Source: Dehalococcoidia bacterium
GTDB taxonomy: Bacteria; Chloroflexota; Dehalococcoidia; SM23-28-2; RBG-16-64-32
DNA length: 40,410 bases
Assembly: GCA_030690405.1 (NCBI GenBank)
Contig: JAUYGU010000069.1
Span: 1 to 40,410, forward strand
Reading direction: 5' to 3'
The notes beneath the pieces were generated by a model. The model was not told the DNA's origin and did not search any database. It was given only the letters and a program-made list of their open reading frames with translations. A program made the translations under genes and the position numbers. Shown in pieces: positions 1-7,174 of this stretch; position 1 is the stretch's first letter, and the number at the start of each line of letters is the position of its first letter.

Positions 1-10
1 GAGTCCTCTT

Positions 11-66
11 GAGGTGGGTGCATTTTCGACCATCACTCCACCTTTGAGGGTGGGTGCCTTTTAGGC
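11..66. repeat. IS21-like terminal repeats (element end at window edge)
   Basis: Two tandem copies of a unit reading about GAGGTGGGTGCATTTTCGAC lie at 11-31 and 46-66, roughly 36 bp apart. Ends of IS21-family elements typically carry two or more such direct repeats of the type GGTGG-pyrimidine-TTTTNGG after istB. No istA or istB sequence is visible, so the body of the element would lie left of the window. The match is by eye to the family pattern, not to a named element. Confidence 0.45.
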
Positions 67-75
67 TAGCATTCA

Positions 76-480
76 CAAGAGTCAAAACCAGGGACCAGAG
101 ACAATCGACTGGCAGGCGTCACTCAGTATCAGTGTGTCGAGATTAGACACGACCGTGGTGCTTGGTCGCGAAGATTGAGACGGAGATTCAACGGAGGTGA
201 GTCAGTTCTTCATTCTTCCCCGTTGACGTGAGGAAGGAACGATCTCCAACCAAGTCAATCACGTACTTCATCCTCGTTGCTCCATCCGATGGTGAGACGG
301 CAGAATCGATATCTCAACAACCAGGCAGGCAAGGGGGCTCGGGTAGTAGGCGTGATTGGGAGTCAAGGTGTGTCAAGAGAAGGATCATGCAGGAGCTTGT
401 TTCACACGGGATTCAGTCAACAGGAGCCAGTCGTTCTTCGCCCGGTTGATGTGAAGAGGGAACTCTAGTCCAACAAATCA
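76..480. other. gene-free stretch with hairpins and a degenerate direct repeat
   Basis: No convincing gene is seen. Two short reading frames here lack a ribosome site and have no recognisable protein content. Two small hairpins sit side by side: GTGTC/GACAC at 134-150 and CGACC/GGTCG at 150-168. A degenerate direct repeat pairs about 184-262 with 411-481; both copies carry GATTCA, then GTCAGTTCTTC or GCCAGTCGTTCTTC, then CCGTTGA or CGGTTGA followed by GTGA. It looks like decayed mobile DNA between an IS end and the toxin-antitoxin locus. Confidence 0.4.
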
Positions 481-499
481 AAAACATATATTATCCACA

Positions 500-696
500 G
501 TCCAATTTTGGTCCAATTTTGGTCCAACTCCGGCTCAATCGTATCTGGGATCCCGACCCGGCGGCCGCCAACGCCGCGAGAGGCCGAAAAAAGTTTCGAG
601 CCAGCCCGGGAGTTGCGATTGGACTGAATCCGCCTTCGATTGGACTAGTTGGACTCGATTGTTGGACTAAAATTGGACTGAACCACACGCTTGGAC
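500..696. repeat. array of nine TTGGAC hexamers (direct and inverted)
   Basis: GTCCAA, the inverted form, occurs at 500, 511 and 522, exactly 11 bp apart. TTGGAC occurs at 619, 640, 649, 662, 673 and 691. The right part of the array (661-680) is largely the reverse complement of 500-528, so a long-range stem is possible. The array lies just upstream of the hicB promoter. Helical-turn spacing is typical of cooperative protein-binding sites; alternatives are replication iterons or a mobile-element end. Confidence 0.55.
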
Positions 697-766
697 CGAT
701 CCGAGCCCGGCCGCCTGGAGAGCCGCCGTCTCTCGTCGAAGGATGCCTCCCGATGCTCGCTCCGCG

Positions 767-772
767 TATAAT
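767..772 (+). promoter_or_regulatory. -10 hexamer upstream of hicB
   Basis: A perfect TATAAT ends 25 bases before the hicB start and follows the TTGGAC array. The sequence 17 bp upstream is a poor -35 element, so activation or another sigma preference is possible. Confidence 0.45.
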
Positions 773-797
773 ATGGCCACCCGAGGAGGTGCAGGAG

Positions 798-1010
798 ATG
801 GCGGATAGCGAGATCATCTTTACCGTGGAGGAGTCGCCCGAGGGCGGCTATGAGGCCAGGGCCCTGGGCTACTCCATCTACACGCAGGCGCATACCCTGG
901 ACGAGCTCAAGGAGATGGTCCAGGACGCCGTGCGCTGCCACTTCGATGAGGCTGATCGTCCCCGGGTCATCCGCCTCCACCTGGTGAAGGATGAGGTCAT
1001 CACTGCTTGA
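798..1010 (+). CDS. hicB: HicB-family antitoxin
   Basis: This 70-residue protein has the HicB/UPF0150 fold signature: a strand beginning IIFTVEE, then GGYEARALGYSIYTQ, and a helix with TLDELKEMVQDAV. HicB proteins mimic an RNase fold, bind and neutralise the HicA toxin, and often repress their own operon. The ATG at 798 is chosen because GAGGAGGT (783-790) lies seven bases upstream. The frame stays open further left, but only into the repeat array. Antitoxin precedes toxin and the two genes overlap, which fits translational coupling. No separate DNA-binding domain is visible in this short form, so any operator binding by this protein alone is uncertain. Confidence 0.85.
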   Translation: MADSEIIFTVEESPEGGYEARALGYSIYTQAHTLDELKEMVQDAVRCHFDEADRPRVIRLHLVKDEVITA

Positions 1011-1255
1011 AGCTGCCGCGCGACCTCTCAGGCACGAAACTCGCCTCGCTCCTCAGTCGCCGCGGCTATGAGATCACCAGACAGACAGGCAGCCACCTGC
1101 GCCTGACTTCAACCCTGAAGGGGACCGAACACCACATCACCATCCCCCGCCACAAGGAGCTGAGGGTCGGAACCTTGAACTCCATCCTCACCGATGTAGC
1201 CTCCTACCTGGAGGTCGACCGCGATACGCTGGCGGAGGAGCTCTTCGGGCGGTAA
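1007..1255 (+). CDS. hicA: HicA-family mRNA interferase toxin
   Basis: This 82-residue protein has the double-stranded-RNA-binding-like HicA fold, with LASLLSRRGYEI, the catalytic-histidine motif GSHLRL (residues 28-33) and ITIPRHKELRVGTL. HicA toxins are ribosome-independent RNases that cleave mRNA when the antitoxin is lost. The start is a TTG overlapping the hicB stop in TTGA, so its translation probably depends on ribosomes finishing hicB, keeping toxin below antitoxin. Length and the key histidine are intact, so the toxin looks functional. Confidence 0.87.
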   Translation: MKLPRDLSGTKLASLLSRRGYEITRQTGSHLRLTSTLKGTEHHITIPRHKELRVGTLNSILTDVASYLEVDRDTLAEELFGR

Positions 1256-1372
1256 ACGCTGTGGACTCCGGCTGGGCCACAGGCAGGGGGCGGATCGGCG
1301 CCGGAGGCGCCAGGAGAGCCACGACTCGTAACCGCTGTGCCGATGAGCCTCGGCGGTGGCCGGGGCACAGAA

Positions 1373-1390
1373 ACGGCCCGCTGGGGCCGT
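1373..1390 (+). terminator. possible terminator after hicBA
   Basis: ACGGCCC and GGGCCGT form a perfect 7-bp stem with a 4-base loop. No T run follows, so the activity is uncertain. It sits just before the left IS end. Confidence 0.3.
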
Positions 1391-1399
1391 CCAACCTCC

Positions 1400-3084
1400 G
1401 AGGCTGTTGAAAAAGTCTGGTGGTATACTCGCATTAACAGATAGTTTTGGGTGAGGAGCCGTCAGATGATGGGTCATCGTTCCAAACGGTTCAAGCTGTT
1501 CACAGAGACGAATCTGGAAGCGCTGGTTCCCTCCGACAACTTTTACCGCAGGCTAGAGGACTGCTTGGACCTGTCGTTCGTGCGCGACCTAGTGCGGGAC
1601 TGCTACGAGGAGATGGGCCGCCCCTCCATCGACCCGGTGGTCTTCTTCAAGCTCCACCTGATCGCCTTTTTCGATGGCATCACTTCGGAGCGGCGCCTGA
1701 TGGAGACGGCCCAACTGAACCTAGCCCATCGCTGGTACCTGGGGTACGACCTGGACGAGCCGCTGCCCGACCACAGCAGCCTATCCAAGATCCGCAGTCG
1801 CTACGGGCTGGAGGCCTTCCACGGCTTCTTCGAGCGAATCGTGGAGCTGTGCATGGACGCAGGACTAGTGGGGGGCGAGGAGCTGTACCTGGACGCCACC
1901 AAGGTGGATGCCAACGCCTCCGTCCACACCATGCGTACCCGCTTTTCGGTCGTCGCCGCCAGGGAGCACGTGGAGAAGGTATTCGCCGAGAATCCGGCTC
2001 CCGAAGAGCCCGCGCCGCCGCACGCGCTAACTGAAGCGCAGTCGATTCATCCTCAGCCCGCATCGGTCGATGCCCCTGAGTCTGTAGAGCCAACCGAGCC
2101 TGAACGACAAAACCAACCCCCACCCTTCGTCTCCCTGGTGGAAGCCTACCGTCACGGCTACCGCAGCAGTCTCAGGAAGAGCCGCTACGTCCGCACCTCG
2201 GACTCCCGCTACAACCCCAGCGACCCGGACGCCCGTCTCATGAAGTCGGCCCCGGGCACCCGCGCTCGCCTCGGCTACCACGACCACTACGTGGTGGATG
2301 GCGGCAAGGCGCGCATCATTCTAACTGCCCTGGTGACGCCGGCCTCGGTAATGGAAAACGGTCCCATGCTGGACCTGGTGCGACGGGTGCGCTTCCGCTG
2401 GCGGCTCAGACCCCGCCAGGCCACTGGCGACACCACCTACGGGACCATCGAAAACATCAAGGGGCTGGAGGACGACGGCATCCGCGCCTTCGTGCCGCTT
2501 CCTGACTACAGTCAGCGCACCGGTTACCTTCCCGCTGAGAGGTTCACGTACGACGCCGTCAATGACCGCTACATCTGCCCCCAAGACCAAGAGCTGCCCC
2601 TCAGGGTTCGCCGTTACAGCGACAGCGTCCTCATCTACCAAGCCAAGGGGGCCGTTTGCAACGCCTGCCCCATGAAGAGCCAGTGCACCGGCAGCGCCAA
2701 CGGCCGTCAGGTCTTCCGCCCGTTCGATCAGTCCTACATCGACAAAGTGAAGGGCTACCGTGAGCTGCCAGCCTACGAGAAGGCGCTCCGAAAGCGGAAG
2801 GTTTGGATGGAGCCGCTCTTCGGCGAGGCGAAGGTGCTCCATGGCTTGCGCCGGTTCCGGCTGCGCGGTTTGCACAAGGTCAATATGGAGGGGCTGATGG
2901 TGGCGGCGGGCCAGAATTTGAAGCGCTTACTCAAGCACGGGGGTGCACGGAGGTGGCCAGCGCCGAGCGCGCTCACGGCCCTCCTCAGATTCCTCGCCGG
3001 CGGACCGGTCTTGCGTCCGAGACCCGCGTACTAGCCCGGGCGAGACCTTCTTGACCGTCAAACCGTGGCTTCTTCAACAGCCTC
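1400..3084 (+). mobile_element. IS1182-type insertion sequence, complete
   Basis: The element is bounded by 18-bp inverted repeats: GAGGCTGTTGAAAAAGTC at 1400-1417 and its near reverse complement at 3067-3084, ending AACAGCCTC. Three positions differ. CTCC directly flanks both ends (1396-1399 and 3085-3088), a likely 4-bp target duplication, although the CCTCCTCC context on the right makes this slightly ambiguous. The single transposase frame is full length. Ends beginning GGCTGTTGAAAAAG are characteristic of IS1182-like elements. The intact frame and ends suggest recent arrival. Confidence 0.85.
1466..3034 (+). CDS. IS1182-family DDE transposase
   Basis: The protein is 522 residues long, normal for the family. 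The N-terminal domain contains FKLFTETNLEALVPSDNFYR and the PSIDPVVFFKLHLIAFFDG segment, then LPDHSSLSKIRSRYG. The catalytic core begins at ELYLDATKVDANAS, where the first aspartate of the DDE triad lies. A Cys-rich patch, CNACPMKSQC, precedes the last acidic motif in RKVWMEPLFGEAKVLHGLRRFRLRG. A linker of about 40 residues rich in Pro, Glu and Gln separates core blocks. The ATG at 1466 is preferred to a GTG at 1451 because GAGGAG (1453-1458) lies seven bases upstream. Confidence 0.9.
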   Translation: MMGHRSKRFKLFTETNLEALVPSDNFYRRLEDCLDLSFVRDLVRDCYEEMGRPSIDPVVFFKLHLIAFFDGITSERRLMETAQLNLAHRWYLGYDLDEPLPDHSSLSKIRSRYGLEAFHGFFERIVELCMDAGLVGGEELYLDATKVDANASVHTMRTRFSVVAAREHVEKVFAENPAPEEPAPPHALTEAQSIHPQPASVDAPESVEPTEPERQNQPPPFVSLVEAYRHGYRSSLRKSRYVRTSDSRYNPSDPDARLMKSAPGTRARLGYHDHYVVDGGKARIILTALVTPASVMENGPMLDLVRRVRFRWRLRPRQATGDTTYGTIENIKGLEDDGIRAFVPLPDYSQRTGYLPAERFTYDAVNDRYICPQDQELPLRVRRYSDSVLIYQAKGAVCNACPMKSQCTGSANGRQVFRPFDQSYIDKVKGYRELPAYEKALRKRKVWMEPLFGEAKVLHGLRRFRLRGLHKVNMEGLMVAAGQNLKRLLKHGGARRWPAPSALTALLRFLAGGPVLRPRPAY

Positions 3085-3278
3085 CTCCATTGCACGCCGG
3101 TGACGCTACGAAACGACTACCCTCGGTCACGAACAAGGGTAATGGTCGCTGCGACTAAGGAGCCCGGATGGTGAAGCCCGCCGCCAACAAGTTGACCTGT
3201 ACGCATCGGTGGACCAAAGGAGGCGATCGCGGGTCAGCTATAGCCAGTTAGTCTGCGTCTTTGAAGACACCACCGACC

Positions 3279-4463
3279 TCACGCCACCTTCTCGTAGATG
3301 CTGTCGCCAGGGCCGTAGTATGCGTCGAAGATGTGCTGGTACACAGCGTTGCGCTTGCGTGCGAATAGCTCGGGGGAGTACGTCGCCGGGAGCTGGTCGA
3401 GCGCTTCCTCGATACAGATCCAGACCGCCGCGCGCGCCTGCTGCTTCTTCCGCCAGTCGAGCACGAGCTTCTCCCGCTTCAGCGTTTCCATCAGGTCTTT
3501 CGCGACCTTCTTGACCTCCTGCTCTTCTTTCTTCGTCAGCGTCGGATCCGGCTTCGTGAGCAGGTCGAAGACCGCGAGTTCTTCCTCGGTCAGGCCCTCG
3601 GCGATGCCGCGCTTCTCTTCTTCGCTTAAATCCTTCGCAAAGGCCAGCAGCTCCTCGAAGAACAGCTGCACGTTCTGGCTACCGGCGTTGTACTCATCGA
3701 TCAGCCGCTCGAAGCGCCCGGCCAGGTCGATCCGGCTCTTGTTCAGGGCGACCATCGCACCAAGCCTGTCACTGATGACCCCTCGCAGCTTCTCTGCTTC
3801 GATGTGGCGGTGACCTTTTTCGAAGCGTTTCCGCAGGGCGTAGAAGTCGATCTGGCTGAGATCGACGATGTACTCCCCCGGCTCCTCGCCGATGGCGGGC
3901 GTAGCGGTCTCGATGGATTTGTCCAGCAAAATTTCGACGTCCTCGACGATTTCGGAGATATCGACGTGCGGCAGGAGGGAGCGTATCTTCTGCGCGATGA
4001 CCCCGAGCACAGTGCGCGCCGGCCCGAACTCTAGAGCCGCAGGGTCGGGTAGGATCGCCCGGTACAGCAAGGCGACGCGGCCGGCGAGCGAGAGGTACTT
4101 CAGCTTCGTCTCGTCGTTCGCCAGGATGGCGTCCACCGCGTCGTCCAGCAGCTTTATCCGTTCGAATCCCCGCGCGCTCTCCAGCCGTGGCAGTTCGATG
4201 CCCAGCTCCGCGCAGAAGGCGGAAGCCTCGGTGATCGCCTGCCCCAACTCCTCCACGAGCGCGTCCTTGCCCTTGACCGCCTCCGTGTAGTCCACCTCCA
4301 GCAGCGGGAGGCCCGAGTAGAAGCTGCGGGAGTCCGCCCCCGCCTCGGCGCCCCTCAAGGAACCAGAGGCCACGGTGACATCGTGTCCTCGCTCCGTCAG
4401 GGCTCGGGACAAGTAACGCACCACTTGTGCGCTGCCCCCTCGCGGGTAGAAGACGATCCCCAT
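3279..4463 (-). CDS. chimeric frame: glycosyltransferase N-terminus joined to HsdR C-terminus
   Basis: The first 60 or so of 394 residues read like the nucleotide-sugar glycosyltransferase start (GIVFYPRGGSAQVVRYLSRA, then TERGHDVTVASGS). From about residue 64 the protein matches the C-terminal DUF3387-type region of type I restriction HsdR subunits: KIRSLLPHVDISEI, LRKRFEKGHRHIEAEKLRG, LTEEELAVFDLLT, KLVLDWRKKQQARAAV and a terminal AVYQHIFDAYYG. The nuclease, helicase and ATPase parts of HsdR are absent, as are hsdM and hsdS. The fragment therefore cannot restrict DNA. The in-frame junction near 4275 points to a deletion or recombination event, or an assembly join. The frame also stays open a little upstream of this ATG, but only without a start codon. 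Confidence 0.75.
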   Translation of the reverse strand: MGIVFYPRGGSAQVVRYLSRALTERGHDVTVASGSLRGAEAGADSRSFYSGLPLLEVDYTEAVKGKDALVEELGQAITEASAFCAELGIELPRLESARGFERIKLLDDAVDAILANDETKLKYLSLAGRVALLYRAILPDPAALEFGPARTVLGVIAQKIRSLLPHVDISEIVEDVEILLDKSIETATPAIGEEPGEYIVDLSQIDFYALRKRFEKGHRHIEAEKLRGVISDRLGAMVALNKSRIDLAGRFERLIDEYNAGSQNVQLFFEELLAFAKDLSEEEKRGIAEGLTEEELAVFDLLTKPDPTLTKKEEQEVKKVAKDLMETLKREKLVLDWRKKQQARAAVWICIEEALDQLPATYSPELFARKRNAVYQHIFDAYYGPGDSIYEKVA

Positions 4464-4579
4464 CAGGACTCGAAGACCCCCTGTGCTCTCAGGGGATGGC
4501 TGCAGGACTATTCGACGCCGCGCGGTACACCACCTCCCGCTCTCGATTCGCCCGGGCCGCGGTCACGTGTGGGGTAGCC

Positions 4580-4598
4580 GGCGGCCCAGCGGGCCGCC
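4580..4598. repeat. perfect inverted repeat, 8-bp stem
   Basis: GGCGGCCC and GGGCCGCC flank AGC. It lies in the gene-poor gap (4464-4703) between the chimeric gene and the serpin relic. It could be a terminator stem, but neither side carries a clear T run. Confidence 0.35.
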
Positions 4599-4703
4599 CC
4601 ATTGTACTTTGCCACGGCGAGAGGATCACTAACGGCACTTAGTGCGCGCTGCGGGATGCCGACAGGGAAGCGCCGAAGCCTGCTGGGCCCCCGATGTCTG
4701 GCT

Positions 4704-4814
4704 TCAAGCGGTCGGGTCCAGTACTCGCCCGGCGAAGAGAACGGCCCCGGTCTGGATGTCGCGGATCAGGAAGACGAAGGGACGGTCGATCGTCAGCTCG
4801 ACATCCGGCTTGCC
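4704..4814 (-). pseudogene. serpin C-terminal relic
   Basis: Read in a frame different from the overlapping AbiEii gene, the minus strand gives about 36 residues ending FLIRDIQTGAVLFAGRVLDP, then two residues and a stop. This is the hallmark C-terminus of the serpin family of protease inhibitors, typically FLIRD-x(2)-TGxxLFxGRVxDP. Everything before it, including the reactive-centre loop, is missing. The relic begins inside the last codons of the AbiEii gene, so AbiE DNA appears to have been joined onto a decayed serpin gene. The motif match is by eye but strong. Confidence 0.65.
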
Positions 4815-5725
4815 GCTCGCACCCAGTCTCCACCTGGAGGCCATCTGAGTACAAACGGCTCGCCTGCCGCGGCGGCCGACGAAGGCGGAAGGAGGAAGCG
4901 CGCGAGCAAGTCAATCACATCGGAGAGATCTGGGCTGCCACTCAGACCGCTGCGCCGGAGAAACGCTGACCACTGATTTGTGCGCTCCTCGACGAACTCC
5001 GCGCTCAGCGCGACCGGCGCCGCGACCGGCGGAGGTGTGGCTCGTCGCTCAAATGTTGCGGCGATCGCGCGGGACAACGATGCCCCGTCGAACGAGAGGG
5101 TGCGAGCAAGCTGCCAAACGTCGTAAAAGTCCTTCATCCGCGTGTTGACGATCCCAAGGCGGATCATCGCTTCGAACTTCTCCGCGACTACAGTCTCGCG
5201 CGGATACGTCCTCAGGTGTGGCGCCGGGAACTCCAGCAGCGTCGGGAAGTCTGCTTCCTCAATGCCGGGCGTTACGGCGTCGCCAAAGCCAATGTCTACC
5301 TGCAGGGCGATCTGCGCTCCGTCCAAGTCGGCCATGAGGTGCACGCGAATACCGCCATACTCCTGCTGGTCCCGGACCTCCTCGGCGCGAACGGAGTCCT
5401 CCAGCAAGCGGAGTCCGTCTGGCTCGACTTCCAGCTGGCATAGCTCGCGAAAAACGCTCTCGATTCGCGCCGCAGTCGAATCTCCGAATCCGAGGAGATC
5501 TACGTCGCGCGTTGGACGATGCGGGCTCTCACTCCATACCTGGAATAGCGCGGCGCCCTTCAAGACGAACTGGTCGCGGTAAGGCGAATTCGCCAACCGG
5601 TACAGCAGGCGCTCGTTGGCATATCGCGTCAGCAGGAAATTGAAGTCCTCGCCTCGTTCCCGAGACAGGTTCAGGAGACGCTGCCGCACCGAGGCCGGGA
5701 GGTTCTTCTGAGGGCCACGGCTCAC
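4793..5725 (-). CDS. abiEii: AbiEii-type nucleotidyltransferase toxin
   Basis: This 310-residue protein belongs to the AbiEii/DUF1814 nucleotidyltransferases, toxins of AbiE abortive-infection systems. It shows FVLKGAALFQVW (residues 53-64), the metal-binding pair in TRDVDLLG (Asp74, Asp76), and later the conserved VAEKFEAMI and KDFYDVW motifs. The region near the C-terminus, EPFVLRWPPGGDW, is normal, so the enzyme looks essentially whole. Only the last few residues run into the serpin relic. The start is a GTG sharing GTGA with the stop of the upstream antitoxin gene, so the two are translationally coupled. The frame extends further upstream, but that part lies over the antitoxin gene and reads as nonsense. 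Confidence 0.85.
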   Translation of the reverse strand: MSRGPQKNLPASVRQRLLNLSRERGEDFNFLLTRYANERLLYRLANSPYRDQFVLKGAALFQVWSESPHRPTRDVDLLGFGDSTAARIESVFRELCQLEVEPDGLRLLEDSVRAEEVRDQQEYGGIRVHLMADLDGAQIALQVDIGFGDAVTPGIEEADFPTLLEFPAPHLRTYPRETVVAEKFEAMIRLGIVNTRMKDFYDVWQLARTLSFDGASLSRAIAATFERRATPPPVAAPVALSAEFVEERTNQWSAFLRRSGLSGSPDLSDVIDLLARFLLPPSSAAAAGEPFVLRWPPGGDWVRAASRMSS

Positions 5726-6354
5726 GCGACCGCTTCCATGTACGGTCGCATCACGTTCCAGACGCGGCAGATGCGGGCATACCTTACAAGCTCGTCCGCC
5801 GGGCACCGGCGCCGCTGTACGCAGTCCTTGAGCGCCTCGATCGCGACGTCGATGCCGATCTTGTTGCGGTACTTGAAGGAGTCGGCAACAGTCTTGGCGG
5901 GAGCGAAGATGCGCACTTGAACGCCGTCGATGACGTGGGTTTCGACGCCTGCTCGAAGCGCTTGAGGGGAATAGCGAACGATCCTCAGGGCTTGGCCGTC
6001 GGCCTTCGGTCTCCGGTCCTTCTCGCCTATCGCCATCCACACCTCGAAAGGGGACTGAGTCGTGAGGCCGTGGTAGCGCAGCGCGGAGAGCAGGCACACC
6101 ACGCCTCGGGGCACCCGCTTTGCCGCTTGGGCGAGCGAATAATGTTCGCCGGCCGGGGCGCCGGGCAGCGTGTACAGCCCCCGACCGATCCTCGCGAGGA
6201 GGCCACGGCGGGCGAGCCTTGCGAGATAAGTGCCTGGGATTCCTGAGCCCTCAAGGTCTCGAGGACGCAGCACGCCGGCTTTTCGCACTCGGTCCAGGAT
6301 CTTATCAGTGAGCGAAGTTGCCATGAAACCATGGTGTTCGAAATGTCGGGGCAT
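5722..6354 (-). CDS. abiEi: AbiEi-type antitoxin with N-terminal winged helix
   Basis: This 210-residue protein starts with a winged-helix segment (DRVRKAGVLRPRDLEGSGIP, then LARLARRGLLARIGRGLYTLP). It continues with the AbiEi body: GVVCLLSALRYHGLTTQ, VWMAIGEKDRRP, VRIFAPAKTVADSFKYRNKIG and a C-terminal KDCVQRRRCPADELVRYARI. AbiEi proteins repress their operon and neutralise AbiEii. The ATG at 6354 has GGGAG eight bases upstream. An in-frame ATG at 6324 (MATSLTDKI) gives the conventional domain start but has no ribosome site. TTGACA overlaps the 6354 start, so a shorter, near-leaderless message starting at 6324 is also possible. Confidence 0.84.
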   Translation of the reverse strand: MPRHFEHHGFMATSLTDKILDRVRKAGVLRPRDLEGSGIPGTYLARLARRGLLARIGRGLYTLPGAPAGEHYSLAQAAKRVPRGVVCLLSALRYHGLTTQSPFEVWMAIGEKDRRPKADGQALRIVRYSPQALRAGVETHVIDGVQVRIFAPAKTVADSFKYRNKIGIDVAIEALKDCVQRRRCPADELVRYARICRVWNVMRPYMEAVA

Positions 6355-6404
6355 GTCAATAACTCCCGACGTTTCAGACCGGCGGAGCGGGGCGACCAGC
6401 CAAC

Positions 6405-6971
6405 CTACGCCAGCCGGCTCAGCGCCAAGTCCGTCGCCCGCACGTCGAATTCCTCCGGGTCGAATCCCCCACCCACCCAATCAAGCATCGCACCGTGCTC
6501 CTGATGGCGCGGATCCGAGATCGCTTCAAGAACGTGCTGGTATCCCGGAGGCCCGCCACAGTCCTCCGGCGGACACGCTCTGGCGCCACCGGTACACCGC
6601 GCCATTTCTTCCCCTTTCACGTCCAAAGTCCCTTCGAGCGTGATCGCATGCATCCAGCTGTCTCCCAGATCATATTCGTAAAGGAAAGACCCGCCCGCCT
6701 CGGAGAAGATCGTCTCCAACTTCGCTCGTGTTGAGTCTCGAACTTTAGTGTCCCACTCCGGACTTGGCTCGCCATATACCTTGTCACCAACGTGGAAAAG
6801 GTAGAGGTGCGAGTTGGTCCAGCCCATCGCCACCTGCAGCACCTCATGCAAATGGTGAAGAGTCGTGTCCCGGCGCACCTGGAGCATGCGCCAAACGGGA
6901 GGATCCACCCCTTTCAATTGCACTCTGAGCTCGTAAATCAACGTAGTGTCTCCCGGCTTCGCTTCTCGCAC
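6405..6971 (-). CDS. plasmid pRiA4b ORF-3 family protein
   Basis: The 188-residue protein carries the family pattern: IYELRVQLKGVDPPVWRMLQV at the start, TLHHLHEVLQVAMGWTNSHLYLF, then FLYEYDLGDSWMHAITLEG and the cysteine-containing CTGGARACPPEDCGGPPGY. The biochemical function of this family is not established. It is frequently seen on plasmids and islands. The GTG at 6971 is the farthest start. A TTG at 6941 with GGGAG upstream would remove ten residues and leave the usual family N-terminus. It sits alone between AbiE and the radical-SAM gene, on the same strand as both. Confidence 0.8.
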   Translation of the reverse strand: MREAKPGDTTLIYELRVQLKGVDPPVWRMLQVRRDTTLHHLHEVLQVAMGWTNSHLYLFHVGDKVYGEPSPEWDTKVRDSTRAKLETIFSEAGGSFLYEYDLGDSWMHAITLEGTLDVKGEEMARCTGGARACPPEDCGGPPGYQHVLEAISDPRHQEHGAMLDWVGGGFDPEEFDVRATDLALSRLA

Positions 6972-7174
6972 CGCTTGTCGAGATCGTGCCCGATTCTACG
7001 GTACACGAAACGCAGTCTGCAAATGCCGTCACCGGGCTGGAGGAGCACCGGCGGAGCCCTAGCGTGGTCCGGATGAGCCGCGGCGAAGCTCGGTGCTAAC
7101 GACCCGCGGTCAACACGCCGGCATTCGAGTCTGAGCCGGATCCCGGTGGCTAGCTGGTAGAGGAAGCGCGCCGC

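Noticed and set aside
228..468. Two short overlapping frames near the left end
   Set aside because: They have no ribosome site, no family pattern, and overlap in different frames within a degenerate repeat.
3279..4463. Functional type I restriction-modification system
   Set aside because: Only the C-terminal part of HsdR is present, and no methylase or specificity gene is nearby.
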